A stretch of 64,000 nt of DNA from Paraburkholderia nodosa DSM 21604 (GCF_000519185.1 NZ_JAFA01000014.1:1-64000), one strand, 5' to 3'. Positions 38,279 to 47,670 are shown, numbered from the stretch's first letter. Program-made: numbers and translations. The notes: a model not told the origin generated them from the letters alone.

Positions 38279-40153
38279 TCATGCGCATTCGATGCGGTTG
38301 CGGCCGCCCTTTTTCGCGCGGTAGAGCGCGAAGTCGCTGCGCGTGAGCGCGGCTTCGGCGCTCACGTCGGCGGCACTCATGAGCGTGATGCCGATACTCA
38401 CGGTCAGCGCCACCACATCGCCCTCCACGCCGAGCGGATGCGCCGCGAAGCGCTCCTGAATGCGCTGCGCGACGCTTTGCGCGCCTTCGAGGTCGGCGGC
38501 TGCCAGCAGAATCGCAAACTCCTCGCCGCCGATGCGCCCGGCCATGTCGCCCGCGCGCAGCTGCGTGCGCAGGATCTCGGCGAAATGGCGCAGCACCTCG
38601 TCGCCGATCGCGTGGCCCCAGCGGTCGTTGATCGACTTGAAGTGGTCGAGGTCGCACATCATAACGGCCGCGCCGGTGCCGCCATGGCGCACATGCGCGA
38701 GTTGCGCCTCGACACGCGCCATGAAATGACGGCGGTTGGCCAGGCGCGTGAGGCCGTCGGTGCTCGCGAATTCCTGCAGCTCCGCTTCGATGCGCTTGCG
38801 CTCGGTGACGTCCGTGATGAAGCCATGCCAGACCGTCGTGCCGTCGGCGAGCCGCTGCGGCCTCGCATCGCCCTGGCGCCAGCGCAGGCCCTGCTGCGGC
38901 AACTGCACGCGAAACTCCAGATGCCACGGCGTGAGATTCGCGGCGGAGTGCTCGAACGAGGCGCGCCACGCGTCGAGATCGTCGGGATGAATCAGCGCGT
39001 CGATGCACGCCGTGTCGTGCGCGGCCTGCTCGGGCGTGAGTTCGTAGATTTCCGCAATGCCCGCGCTCGCATAGGAGAAAAACGCGCGCCCGCCCGCCAA
39101 CTGGCGGCGCTGGAACACGAGGCCCGGCACCTCGTTCGTGAGGTTCGTGATGAGCGCCGCGCTCTCGCGCAAACGCTCGGCCATCTCGCGCATCGAGGAG
39201 ATGTCCGTGGTCGTGCCGATCATGCGCAGCGCGCGCCCGTGCGCGTCGCGGCTCATGACCTTGCCGCGGCTGCAGATCCACTTGTAGCGGCCGTCCTTGC
39301 AGCGAATGCGATGCTCGACCTCGTAGGTGGGCGTGCGGCCTTCGAAATGCGCCTGCATCGCGGCCTTCACGTAGTCGCGGTCCTCAGGATGCAACCGCAG
39401 GTAGCTGTCTTCGATGCGGCTCGTCAGCTCGTGATCCGCGTAGCCGAGTATCGCCTTCCAGCCCACCGAATAGCGGATCTCGCCTGTCGCTACGTCGCGG
39501 TCCCAGATGCCCGTGCCGCTGCCCGCGATCGCGTGCGCGAGCAGGCGTTCGCGCTCGCGCAGCGCTTCGAGTTCGGCATGCAGCGTGGGTTCGTCAGCGG
39601 TGGAAACCGCGCGGTCGCGGTGCGTGGCCAGCGCCGCCACCACCCGCGCAAAGTCGCCGAGGCTCGCGCGCCCGGCGGCATCCAGCTCGCGCGGCGAGGG
39701 GTCGATCAGGCAGAGGCTGCCCACGTGCTCGCCCTGCGCGCCGTACAAGGGCCACGCAGCCACGAAACGAAGCGGCTTGCTTGCGTGTGCAAGCACGTTA
39801 CGCCAGGCGGGATCTGCAGAGATATCGGGCACGATGAGCGGCTCACGCGCCGCGCCGGCGCCGCAACCATGCGCCAGCGCGCGCAGCGCCTCGTGGAGCG
39901 TTTCGTCCACGCCGGCACCCAGCCCGCGCTCGGCGGGCGCCTCGCCGGGCACCACGCAGGCCGCCGCCACGCCGAAATGCGCCGCGACGAGCCGCAACAG
40001 GCCGTCGAGCAACGGCGCCGCCGTGGCGTGCCCGGCGGCGAGCGAAAACGCATGATCGTGCGAGCGCAACGGTCCGCCCGGCTCCCGCACCCCGGCGCAC
40101 CCGGCTTCGGTGGCGGGCGGCACGGCCTCGGGCATCGACGAGGGGACGGTCAT
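38279..40153 (-). CDS. GAF-PAS-PAS-GGDEF diguanylate cyclase
   Basis: The 624-residue cytosolic protein has a GAF-like domain (about 45-190), PAS/PAC domains at about 210-330 and 335-455, and a GGDEF domain (about 460-620). The active site reads GRIGGEEFAILL and is intact, and an RAGD inhibition site lies 5 residues before it, so it should be active and subject to product inhibition. No membrane segment is visible, so it senses an internal cue. The EAL enzyme follows after 125 bases; the pair may control one c-di-GMP pool in opposite ways. Confidence 0.9.
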   Translation of the reverse strand: MTVPSSMPEAVPPATEAGCAGVREPGGPLRSHDHAFSLAAGHATAAPLLDGLLRLVAAHFGVAAACVVPGEAPAERGLGAGVDETLHEALRALAHGCGAGAAREPLIVPDISADPAWRNVLAHASKPLRFVAAWPLYGAQGEHVGSLCLIDPSPRELDAAGRASLGDFARVVAALATHRDRAVSTADEPTLHAELEALRERERLLAHAIAGSGTGIWDRDVATGEIRYSVGWKAILGYADHELTSRIEDSYLRLHPEDRDYVKAAMQAHFEGRTPTYEVEHRIRCKDGRYKWICSRGKVMSRDAHGRALRMIGTTTDISSMREMAERLRESAALITNLTNEVPGLVFQRRQLAGGRAFFSYASAGIAEIYELTPEQAAHDTACIDALIHPDDLDAWRASFEHSAANLTPWHLEFRVQLPQQGLRWRQGDARPQRLADGTTVWHGFITDVTERKRIEAELQEFASTDGLTRLANRRHFMARVEAQLAHVRHGGTGAAVMMCDLDHFKSINDRWGHAIGDEVLRHFAEILRTQLRAGDMAGRIGGEEFAILLAAADLEGAQSVAQRIQERFAAHPLGVEGDVVALTVSIGITLMSAADVSAEAALTRSDFALYRAKKGGRNRIECA

Positions 40154-40230
40154 GGCATGCGCTCAAACAGGAATTTCAAGCGCCTAGTATATAGCGCGCG
40201 CCGGGCAGTCCGGCGGCTGCCCCGCAAGCC

Positions 40231-41283
40231 TCAGGTGTCGCCGCGCCGGCGGAACACCCACCAGCCCAGCAGCGCCGTGAAGGTCGCGACCAGCACCACC
40301 ATGAGCCAGAAGCCGTGGTGGTTTTCCGCGAGCGGAATGCCGCCCACGTTCATGCCGAAGAAGCCCGCGACGATGTTGATCGGCAGCGCGAGCACGGTGA
40401 CGAGCGTGAGCGTGAAGAGCGTGCGGTTGTTCTGCTCTTCGAGCCGCGCGGCAATTTCTTCCTGCAGGAGCTTGATGCGCTCGACGAGTCCGGCCATGTC
40501 GCCCAGCACGAGCGAGAACTCTTCGGTCGCCTCGCGCAGGTCCTGCATGTCGGGTGTCTGGAGCCAGCGCGGCGGCCGCGCGAGCAGACGGAAAATCGAG
40601 CCCGGCTCCGGCGCGAGCATGCGTTGCAGGCGCACCAGGATGCGCCGCATGGCCGCGAGTTCATGGCGGCTCGCATTGCGGCGCGAGGCGAGAAACTGGT
40701 CCTCGGCGCGATCGACGTCGACGCTCGTGCGGCGCACGATCTCCACCATCAGGTCGGCCTGGTCGCGCATCAAGTGGATGAGCAGCTCGGCCGGCGAGCG
40801 GAACGTCTCGCCGTTGCGCACGTAGCCGCGCAGACGGTCGATCGAGCGCAGCGGCTTCAGGCGCGCCGTGACGAGAATGCGCTCGTGCGTGTACGACCAG
40901 AGTGTCGCGATCTGCGAGGGCGTGAGTTCGAAATCGAACATCACGTCGTTGACCACGGCGAACAGGCCGTTGTCCACGTGTTCGATACGCGTGGAGTGCG
41001 AGCCTTCCACGAGCATTTCGAAGAAGGCGTCGGGCACGTCGAGATGCGCGCGCATCCACGGTTGCGCCGCGGCGTGGGCGAGATTGAAGTGCAGCCAGTA
41101 AAACGTGTCGTCGCGCGCGGCCTGCGGCTCGCCGCTCTCGTGCGTACGGCGCAGCGCCTCGAGGACGTCGTCGCACGTGACGGGCTGCCCAGGCTGGCCG
41201 GGCGTGAAGCGAAAACCGCAAATGAGGCCCGACAGGTCGGCGCCATACGTTGCGACGGACGAAGCGAAATCCATGGTCGTCAT
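40231..41283 (-). CDS. CorA-family divalent cation transporter, ZntB-like
   Basis: I start at Met 41283 (MTTMDFASSVATYGADL), giving 350 residues; a start at 41307 is possible. The long cytosolic N-terminal funnel ends in two C-terminal membrane helices, with the pore motif FFGMNVGGIPL after the first. The form GMN with acidic loop AENHHGFW suits ZntB or CorA proteins that move zinc or magnesium. There are no neighbours of related function. The exact ion and direction are not decided by sequence. Confidence 0.87.
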   Translation of the reverse strand: MTTMDFASSVATYGADLSGLICGFRFTPGQPGQPVTCDDVLEALRRTHESGEPQAARDDTFYWLHFNLAHAAAQPWMRAHLDVPDAFFEMLVEGSHSTRIEHVDNGLFAVVNDVMFDFELTPSQIATLWSYTHERILVTARLKPLRSIDRLRGYVRNGETFRSPAELLIHLMRDQADLMVEIVRRTSVDVDRAEDQFLASRRNASRHELAAMRRILVRLQRMLAPEPGSIFRLLARPPRWLQTPDMQDLREATEEFSLVLGDMAGLVERIKLLQEEIAARLEEQNNRTLFTLTLVTVLALPINIVAGFFGMNVGGIPLAENHHGFWLMVVLVATFTALLGWWVFRRRGDT

Positions 41284-41376
41284 GGCCGGTTGATCGGCGC
41301 ACAGCATGCCATACGCGTGCTTTTACAGGCAAGCACGCGAATCGATGCGCCGACACGCGCGGGTCATGTGCCCATG

Positions 41377-42630
41377 TTAGGCAACGCCGGGCAAGCCGAG
41401 CTGGGTGCGGCCGAGCGGCGTGAGATCGGCCACACCGGCCCGGTCCGCCAGATCGGCTTCGATATGCTCGGCGGGAAAGTCGGGAGGACTGCGGCCTTCG
41501 AGAAAGCTCGGCAGCTGGCGCTGCAAATAGGCGTCGTTCTTCGCGCAACCCGGCGTGGCCGGGATGTACATCACGTTGCTGTAGCCGCTGCCGCGGTGCT
41601 CGTCTTCCACGGAGTGAATCACGTCGCAGTGCCAGAATACGGTGTCGCCGGCTTGCATCTGAGGAATCGATATCAACGCATCGATCAGCGGCGCATGCCA
41701 CTCGGCACTGATCGGCAGCCCGCGGCCCGGCTGGGCGCCGCACAGGTCGTCCTCGGCCACGTCGTCCTGCAGCGCGCGCAAGAGGACGTACGCCATGGCG
41801 TTGGCGATGGGCACGATCTGCAGCGTGCCGTCGCCGGGGCCCTGCGGCGTAAGCGCGGTCCAGCCCTGGAAGGTGCGGAACATCGAAGAGGCGATGCGCG
41901 AGGGAATCTCGCTCGCGTGCGTGCGGTACGCGCCGTCGAACGGGTCGTAGCGCCGCCAGTCGCCCGAGAACACGTGGCGATAGACCTGGCGGAAATTCTC
42001 GTCGACCCAGCGCTCGACCGCGCCGCCGTCGCAATGCGCGGCGAGGCCGGGCGCGGCCGTTCCCGGCGGCCGGCGCCGCAGACGGTCGGCGTAGACGGGT
42101 ACGACATCAGGATCGAAATGCACGCGCCCCTCGCTTTCGTGGCGCCACAGGCGGTTGAGGAAGACCCGCGCCGCCGTCAGTTCGGCGGACTCGCGCGCCT
42201 GCACCTGCGGGCGGGACCAGTAGAGGCCATAGATCAACGGGCGGCTCGCCTGCGGCGGGAGGGCATTGCGCTGCGCCGCGCGTTGGGCGGCACGCGCGTC
42301 GAGATCGTTGCGCGCCACGTAATCGGCAATTTCGGCGTCCCAGCGCGCGGCCTGCTCCGGCTCGAACACGCGGCGGATCACGCAGGCGCCGCGCGCTTTC
42401 ACGAGTGCGATCGCCTCGGGGCTCACGCGCTGCGCCTGAATGTCGGCGAACGCGATCTCCGGAATCACGGCCTCGCCCGCCTCGCGCAGCCGGGCGATGT
42501 GCCGCGCTTCTTCGCCAATGGCCTGCGCGACCTCCTCGAACACTTCGCGATAGTTCGGCAGTTGCGCGCGCAACATGCGCTTGGCCTGCCGGATCGCGGC
42601 CGGGACATCGTCGATTTGAAGTGCCGCCAT
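41377..42630 (-). CDS. DUF1479 / YbiU-family Fe(II)-oxygenase-like protein
   Basis: From ATG 42630, with GGAG about 8 bases upstream, the protein has 417 residues. It matches the YbiU/DUF1479 family. A double-stranded beta-helix is suggested by LAAHCDGGAVERWV (HxD) and VFWHCDVIHSVEDEHRG, giving two histidines and an aspartate that can bind iron as in 2-oxoglutarate oxygenases. The real substrate is unknown. It is divergent from the MarR-MFS pair and could share the MarR operator region. Confidence 0.75.
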   Translation of the reverse strand: MAALQIDDVPAAIRQAKRMLRAQLPNYREVFEEVAQAIGEEARHIARLREAGEAVIPEIAFADIQAQRVSPEAIALVKARGACVIRRVFEPEQAARWDAEIADYVARNDLDARAAQRAAQRNALPPQASRPLIYGLYWSRPQVQARESAELTAARVFLNRLWRHESEGRVHFDPDVVPVYADRLRRRPPGTAAPGLAAHCDGGAVERWVDENFRQVYRHVFSGDWRRYDPFDGAYRTHASEIPSRIASSMFRTFQGWTALTPQGPGDGTLQIVPIANAMAYVLLRALQDDVAEDDLCGAQPGRGLPISAEWHAPLIDALISIPQMQAGDTVFWHCDVIHSVEDEHRGSGYSNVMYIPATPGCAKNDAYLQRQLPSFLEGRSPPDFPAEHIEADLADRAGVADLTPLGRTQLGLPGVA

Positions 42631-42741
42631 GCGTGTCTCCATCGGGGTTGAATGCCGTCGTTTGATGGCAAGCATACGCCTCAATGGTGCTCGTCTGGCG
42701 TTAGCCGTTTGGCATCTCTCTCCTCGGGCCTTCAAATTTTC

Positions 42742-42769
42742 AACAGGTAAACTTGCAAGTTTAGCTGTT
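42742..42769. promoter_or_regulatory. Candidate MarR operator, 28-base palindrome
   Basis: The core TAAACTTGCAAGTTTA (42748-42763) is a perfect 16-base palindrome; extending to AACAG/CTGTT arms gives 26 of 28 paired positions. It covers the -35 box of a candidate promoter (TTGCAA 42753-42758, CATGAT 42776-42781, 17 apart). Its centre lies about 64 bases before the MarR start. This is a strong site for autoregulation. Confidence 0.7.
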
Positions 42770-42818
42770 TATCTTCATGATGCGATGACGTACCCCAGCC
42801 GAATCCGCGTGGATCGCC

Positions 42819-43247
42819 ATGTCTGCCAAAACCCCTGAACCCGCCGTCATCGACCTCATGCAGGCGATCGGCATGCTCGTGCGGCGCACGCGCAACGAGT
42901 CTGATGCGGGCGCCCTCTCGATGACCGAGTCCGTCGTCATGTCGCGGCTCGCCAACGACGGCCCCGCCACGATTGCCGCGCTCGCGCGCGCCGAAGGCAT
43001 GCGGCCCCAGTCGATGGGCGCCACCGTCGCGGCGCTCGAGCAAATGGCCCTCGTCACGCGTACGCCGCATGCGACCGACGGCCGTCAGTTGCTCATCGAA
43101 CTGACGCAAAAGGGCAGGCAACTGCGCAAGCAGACCCGCGACGCGAAACAACTGTGGCTCTCGCAGGCCATCGCGGAGCTCGACGAAGACGAGCGCGCCA
43201 CGCTTTTCAAGGCGGGCGACATCATGAGAAGGCTGGCTGAACGATGA
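42819..43247 (+). CDS. MarR-family transcriptional regulator
   Basis: The 142-residue protein has a winged helix-turn-helix (about 40-110: ATIAALARAEGMRPQSMGAT and LVTRTPHATDGRQLLIELTQ, the wing with the DxR-type motif). It overlaps the MFS gene by 4 bases (ATGA at 43244). The pair resembles EmrR/EmrB-type modules in which a small ligand, often the pump substrate, releases the repressor. A 28-base palindrome lies upstream. Confidence 0.9.
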   Translation: MSAKTPEPAVIDLMQAIGMLVRRTRNESDAGALSMTESVVMSRLANDGPATIAALARAEGMRPQSMGATVAALEQMALVTRTPHATDGRQLLIELTQKGRQLRKQTRDAKQLWLSQAIAELDEDERATLFKAGDIMRRLAER

Positions 43248-44647
43248 GCGGCACGCGTGAACGCAGCGCTCCCGACAACCGGATTCCCCGGTCCGTCTGG
43301 AAGGTCGCCGTGGTCGTCTCCATCGGCTCGTTCATGGCGCAGATGGACTCGACGCTCGTGAACGTTTCCCTCTCCGCCATCGGCCATGCGCTCCGCTCGC
43401 CCGTTGCCACGACGCAGTGGATCATGAGCGGCTACCTGCTGGCCATGGCACTCATGCTTCCGCTCAACGGCTGGCTGGTGGATCGCGTCGGTGCGAAGCG
43501 GCTCTATCTCTTCGCCTTCTCGACCTTCACGCTCGCCTCCGTGCTGTGCGGCGCGGCGCAAACCATGGAGGAACTGATCGGCGCGCGCATTGTTCAGGGC
43601 CTGGTGGCCGGGCTGCTCGCGCCCATGGCGCAGATGATGATCGGGCGCGTCGCCGGCAAGAACATGGAGCGCGTGATGGGCTACGCCACGCTGCCCATCC
43701 TGCTCGGGCCGATCCTCGGCCCGGTGCTTGCCGGCGCCGTGCTGGCGCGGGCGGCGTGGCCCTGGCTCTTCTTGATCAACGTGCCGGTCGGCATTCTCGG
43801 CGTCACGCTCGCCGCGCTCCTGCTCGCGCCCGACGCCGCCCAACCGCAAAAGCGCCGCTTCGATTTCGCGGGCTTCGCCTTGATCTCACCCGGGCTCGCC
43901 GCGCTCGTCTTCGGATTCCAGAGTGCCATGCACGCCGAAGGCGCGGAGTTTCTGCTCGCCGGCGCCGCGCTGCTCGCGGGATTCGTGTGGCATTCGGTGC
44001 GCCGGCCAACGACAGCGCTGATCGACGTGCGCCTCTTTGCGGACCGGATGTTCGCGGTTCCCGCCGTCACGCAATTCTTCGCCAACGGCATCATGTACGG
44101 ACGGCAGCTGGCCGTTCCGCTCTACCTAATAGCGGGCTGCGGCCTGAGCGCCGCGCACGCGGGCTGGCTGCTCGCGGCGACGGGCGCGGGCATGATGGCT
44201 TCGTTCGCCTGCATGGGCTTTCTCACCGAGCGGCTGGGCTGCCGCGCGCTCGCGGCAGGCGGCGCGTTGCTGGCGCTCGTCTCCACGCTGCCGTTCCTGT
44301 GGATGACCGGCCATGCGTTCTCCACGGGCCTCGCGTTGGCCAGCCTCTTTATCGCGGGCGTGGGTCAGGGAACCATTAGCATTCCTTCGATTTCCGCCGC
44401 GTATGCCCGCATGCCGAAGGCACGGCTTCCGGTGGCGAACACCGCGTTGAATATCGCGCAGCGAATTGGCGGCCCGGTCGCAACCACGCTCATCTCCATC
44501 GCCGTTTCCCTGGCAGTGCCGAGTTCTTCCGCTGCCGAACCGCGGCAATTCCTGCTGGCGTTCGCGGCGCTCTGCGGGCTGCATCTCCTGTGCTTCGCGG
44601 CGGCCATGCTGCTCCCGGCGAGAGTGCGCCGCGCAAACGAGCGCTGA
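43244..44647 (+). CDS. MFS multidrug efflux transporter, DHA2 (14-TM) type
   Basis: The 467-residue membrane protein starts with a short cytosolic tail and KVAVVVSIGSFMAQMDSTLV, the first helix with the DHA2 motif D-S-T-L-V-N-V. LNGWLVDRVGAKRLYL is the conserved loop-2 motif, and the motif-C region appears as LGPILGPVLAGAVL. It should export drugs or toxic organics by proton antiport. It is translationally coupled to the MarR gene and ends 8 bases before the convergent esterase gene. Confidence 0.9.
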   Translation: MSGTRERSAPDNRIPRSVWKVAVVVSIGSFMAQMDSTLVNVSLSAIGHALRSPVATTQWIMSGYLLAMALMLPLNGWLVDRVGAKRLYLFAFSTFTLASVLCGAAQTMEELIGARIVQGLVAGLLAPMAQMMIGRVAGKNMERVMGYATLPILLGPILGPVLAGAVLARAAWPWLFLINVPVGILGVTLAALLLAPDAAQPQKRRFDFAGFALISPGLAALVFGFQSAMHAEGAEFLLAGAALLAGFVWHSVRRPTTALIDVRLFADRMFAVPAVTQFFANGIMYGRQLAVPLYLIAGCGLSAAHAGWLLAATGAGMMASFACMGFLTERLGCRALAAGGALLALVSTLPFLWMTGHAFSTGLALASLFIAGVGQGTISIPSISAAYARMPKARLPVANTALNIAQRIGGPVATTLISIAVSLAVPSSSAAEPRQFLLAFAALCGLHLLCFAAAMLLPARVRRANER

Positions 44648-44655
44648 CGCCCCGC

Positions 44656-45759
44656 TCACACCATGTCATCTGCCGCGCTTCGGCGCTGCCGCCGGAAGAA
44701 CTGCCACATCATCGCCATCGCGTCGGGGCCCCGGTCCGAATGAAACGCTTCGCGCGGATCGCCGCCGCTCCATGCATGCCCGATCCCGCGAACGACACAC
44801 ACCCGCACGACGAGTCTGCCCGACTTGACATAGTCGGTGTACGCCACCGCGTCGCGGCTATAGGTCCGGATCTCGCCGACGCGCAATTCGCCCTGCGCGT
44901 CGAGCAGCCGGTTGACGCGCGCGAACTGCATGCCGAGCTGCACGCCGTTGCGCTGCGCCACGACCGCGTCGATCTCGCCTTGCACGATGAAGGCCGGCAC
45001 ACCGGGATGGGCGGCGACGTCGAGAGCGGCATCGACCAGATGCACCGGGTCTTCGCGGCTGCCGTGGCGCATGACGCTCATCGCGCTCATCGTCGAACTG
45101 GCCGCACCGAAAACCGGCCCGGAGTGCAGGCCCACGGCCGCGAAGCGCCACGGATGGCGCATCGCGAGCACGGACGCGAGACCCGCTCCCGCCGAGATGC
45201 CCGCGAGGTACACGCGCTCGCGATCGAATCCGTGCTCGCGCACGATGGCATCGACGAGCGAGGTGACCGCTGGCGCCTCCGACTGCGCATGATCGCCGTG
45301 CCAGTGCCAGCATCGCTGTGCGTGCGCCGTTTTCGCCTGCTCGGGAAGCAGCACGGCGAAGCCTGCGCGATCCGCCAGCCGGCAAACCCGCGTGCCCGCG
45401 GCGAACGACTCCGCCGTCTGCTTGCAGCCGTGCAGCATGACCACGAGCGGCAGGCCCGTGGCCATGGCCGCGCCGGTGGGCAAATAGAGCGCATACGCGA
45501 GATGGTTGACGAGATGCCCGGCCCTGGGAGGCGCGGAATGATAGGAGCGGACCCACCTGCCGGCCGTGCCCGCCGGCTGCGCACGCCCTACGTGCGCCTT
45601 CGCGGCGCGCCTCGCCGGTTTGGCTACCGGCCTCGCGACCTGCGTGGCCTTGGCGGGCGCCGTTTTGCGTGCGGCGGCCTTTTTCTTCGGTCGCGGTGCG
45701 CTCATGCGGGTGAGCAGTTCGAGACCTTTGAGCCAGACGCTGGTCTTTTTCCTGGGCAT
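44656..45759 (-). CDS. PHB-depolymerase-family esterase with basic N-terminal tail
   Basis: From ATG 45759 the protein has 367 residues. The first 70 or so are rich in Lys, Ala, Arg and Pro (RKTAPAKATQVARPVAKPAR), like a histone H1 tail. The alpha/beta-hydrolase part has oxyanion-loop LHGCKQTAESFAAG and nucleophile motif AGISAGAGLAS (GxSxG), typical of the esterase/PHB depolymerase family; the catalytic His is near RGIGHAWSGGDP. No clear signal peptide is seen. It would cleave short polyester or feruloyl-type esters. Confidence 0.82.
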   Translation of the reverse strand: MPRKKTSVWLKGLELLTRMSAPRPKKKAAARKTAPAKATQVARPVAKPARRAAKAHVGRAQPAGTAGRWVRSYHSAPPRAGHLVNHLAYALYLPTGAAMATGLPLVVMLHGCKQTAESFAAGTRVCRLADRAGFAVLLPEQAKTAHAQRCWHWHGDHAQSEAPAVTSLVDAIVREHGFDRERVYLAGISAGAGLASVLAMRHPWRFAAVGLHSGPVFGAASSTMSAMSVMRHGSREDPVHLVDAALDVAAHPGVPAFIVQGEIDAVVAQRNGVQLGMQFARVNRLLDAQGELRVGEIRTYSRDAVAYTDYVKSGRLVVRVCVVRGIGHAWSGGDPREAFHSDRGPDAMAMMWQFFRRQRRSAADDMV

Positions 45760-46070
45760 GAGCAATGGCAACAAGGCGTTTTGTTCACGTCACGCCAGGC
45801 GGCACACGGCGGACAGCGCGAATACAGCGATCACAACGATCGAGCCGCTGCGAGTTCGACCATCATAACGGTCCTGACCTCGCGCTGAATTTTGCGTGAC
45901 CGCACGCCCTCCGCGTCACACGGGTTGCGGCGCTATAATTTCGGCGACCGTTGCCGCGGTAACCATTCGAACACCGGTAAAAGATCGACTCAATCGCGCT
46001 GAAACCGGAAAGAAAGGCCGCACGAGACGATAGCCGAACTGTTCGGCATTACCCGCTTTCCGTCATCCCC
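45760..46070. promoter_or_regulatory. Intergenic region with candidate chromate-gene promoter
   Basis: This 311-base gap lies between the divergent esterase and chromate genes. It contains a perfect TATAAT at 45934-45939 on the plus strand with no clear -35 box, and a near-palindrome GTTGCCGCGGTAAC at 45950-45963 just downstream of where transcription would begin. I see no gene here. Confidence 0.4.
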
Positions 46071-46643
46071 GTGACCGCTTCCACGCCAAACGCCTCACCG
46101 CGCCCCACGCTGTTCGGACTCTTTCTGATCTTCAGCCGCATCGGCATGACGAGCTTCGGCGGCGGTTTGAGCGGCTGGCTGTTGCGCGAATTCGTCCAGG
46201 ATCGCAACTGGATCAGCGAAGAGGACTTTCTCAACGGACTCGCCATCTCGCAGGCGCTGCCCGGCATCAACGTGAAGAACATGGCGATCTGGATCGGGCA
46301 CCGGCTGCTGGGCTGGCGTGGCGCCGCCGTGGCCGTAACGGGCATCGTCGTGCCGCCCGCGTGCCTGATCGTCGTGATTGGCAGCGTCGTTGGCGCGCTC
46401 CTCTTCCATCCGCTCACGCAGATTCTGATCGCCGGCGCCGCCGCGGCGGCCACGGGATTGTCGCTGTCGATGGGCGTCGTCACCGCACGGCGCGTGCGGC
46501 GGCAAGTGCTGCCGCTGCTGCTCATGGCGGCGACCTTTCTTGCGATCGGCATTCTGCGTTTGTCGCTGGTGTGGGTCGTTGTGACAGGCGGCGCCGTGAG
46601 CGTGCTCTACGAATACGTGGCGATCCGCCGGGGTGCACGATGA
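46071..46643 (+). CDS. Chromate transporter, short-chain CHR subunit 1
   Basis: The 190-residue membrane protein starts at GTG 46071. LFLIFSRIGMTSFGGGLSGW and NGLAISQALPGINVKNMAIW match the repeated CHR-domain motifs. It covers one half of the chromate ion transporter, so it must act with the second gene, as in known two-gene short-chain CHR systems. The stop overlaps the next start (ATGA at 46640). The family exports chromate, but close relatives may carry other anions. Confidence 0.87.
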   Translation: MTASTPNASPRPTLFGLFLIFSRIGMTSFGGGLSGWLLREFVQDRNWISEEDFLNGLAISQALPGINVKNMAIWIGHRLLGWRGAAVAVTGIVVPPACLIVVIGSVVGALLFHPLTQILIAGAAAAATGLSLSMGVVTARRVRRQVLPLLLMAATFLAIGILRLSLVWVVVTGGAVSVLYEYVAIRRGAR

Positions 46644-47245
46644 ATGCACGCCTGCTCGGTCAGCTAGCCGCCATTTTCGCGCCACTTTCACTCGTGACGA
46701 TCGGCGGCGGCCAGGCGATCGTCGCCGAGATTCAGCGCCAGGTCGTGGAAGTGCATCCGTGGATGACGCATTCGCAATTCGCCGCCGACTTCGCGATTTC
46801 GCGCATGGCGCCGGGCCCGGGTTCGCTGCTCGTCACGTTGATCGGCTGGCAGGTTGCCGGGTTCTGGGGCGCACTCGTGGCGACCGCCGCGCTCTTGCTG
46901 CCAACCGCTATCCTCATCTATGGCATCACGCATATCTGGGGCCGCTATCAGGGCGCGGCGTGGCAGTTGGCGCTCGAGCGCGGCCTGCGCCCCATCGCGG
47001 CCGGCATGATGCTCGCGGCGGGCTGGGTGCTGCTCAAGTCGCTCAATGGCGGCCTGCCCGCGAAGGCCATTGCCGTCGTGTCGCTTTGCGTGCTGCTCAG
47101 AACGCGGGTCAGTCCGCTCGCTCTTCTGCTGGCCGGCGCGCTCGCGCTCTTTGGCGTCAGCCTGATCGGCACGGGCCTGCCGCATTGGCTCCAGGTGCAG
47201 CTCTCGTACAAAAAACTCCCCGCGGCGACAACTCCACGGGAATAA
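46640..47245 (+). CDS. Chromate transporter, short-chain CHR subunit 2
   Basis: The 201-residue protein starts at ATG 46640, overlapping the previous stop. It has the second-half CHR motifs, LVTIGGGQAIVAEIQRQVVE and FAISRMAPGPGSLLVTLIGW. With the first subunit it forms a complete transporter of opposite-topology halves. No chrB-type regulator is seen nearby. Confidence 0.87.
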   Translation: MNARLLGQLAAIFAPLSLVTIGGGQAIVAEIQRQVVEVHPWMTHSQFAADFAISRMAPGPGSLLVTLIGWQVAGFWGALVATAALLLPTAILIYGITHIWGRYQGAAWQLALERGLRPIAAGMMLAAGWVLLKSLNGGLPAKAIAVVSLCVLLRTRVSPLALLLAGALALFGVSLIGTGLPHWLQVQLSYKKLPAATTPRE

Positions 47246-47340
47246 CAGCCCACCCGCGGCGGTATACCCATTGCAGTCTCCGTTGATTCGACCGTGCTCC
47301 AGCCGGTCGCCGAACCATGCTATTTAATCAGGAGTTCGAA

Positions 47341-47670
47341 ATGATCATCCGCCGCCCGCTTTTCGCCTTGCTCGTCGTGACGGCTTGCATCGGCGCCGTA
47401 TCCACCGCGTCCGCGCAGGGACTCACGCGTGCCCAGGTGCGCGAACAGTTGATCGAAGCGCAGGCCAACGGTTCGCAATTCGTGACCGATAGCTCGTATC
47501 CCGACGTGAGCCCCATCTCCGCGCAGCAGGTCGCGCGTGCGAAGGCACAGCATCAACAGCAGGAACCCAGCGGCATGGGCGCGCCCATGCAGGGCACGAG
47601 CGACGCCGGCGCGCCGCACACGACGTGTGTCGGGCCGGTGAGCTTCTGCAACCTGTATTCGGGTAGCTGA
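47341..47670 (+). CDS. Small secreted DUF4148 protein
   Basis: From ATG 47341 (AGGAG 7 bases upstream) the protein has 109 residues with a signal peptide ending near STASAQGL. After it comes TRAQVREQLIEAQANGSQF, the DUF4148 pattern common in Burkholderiales, and a C-terminal pair of cysteines (TTCVGPVSFCNL). An upstream start at 47317 is possible. The function is unknown; it is probably periplasmic. Confidence 0.8.
   Translation: MIIRRPLFALLVVTACIGAVSTASAQGLTRAQVREQLIEAQANGSQFVTDSSYPDVSPISAQQVARAKAQHQQQEPSGMGAPMQGTSDAGAPHTTCVGPVSFCNLYSGS

Noticed and set aside
38438..42651. Two very long plus-strand frames (38438-40825 and 40315-42651)
   Set aside because: They overlap each other and lie antisense to the GGDEF, ZntB-like and DUF1479 genes, all of which have clear motifs.
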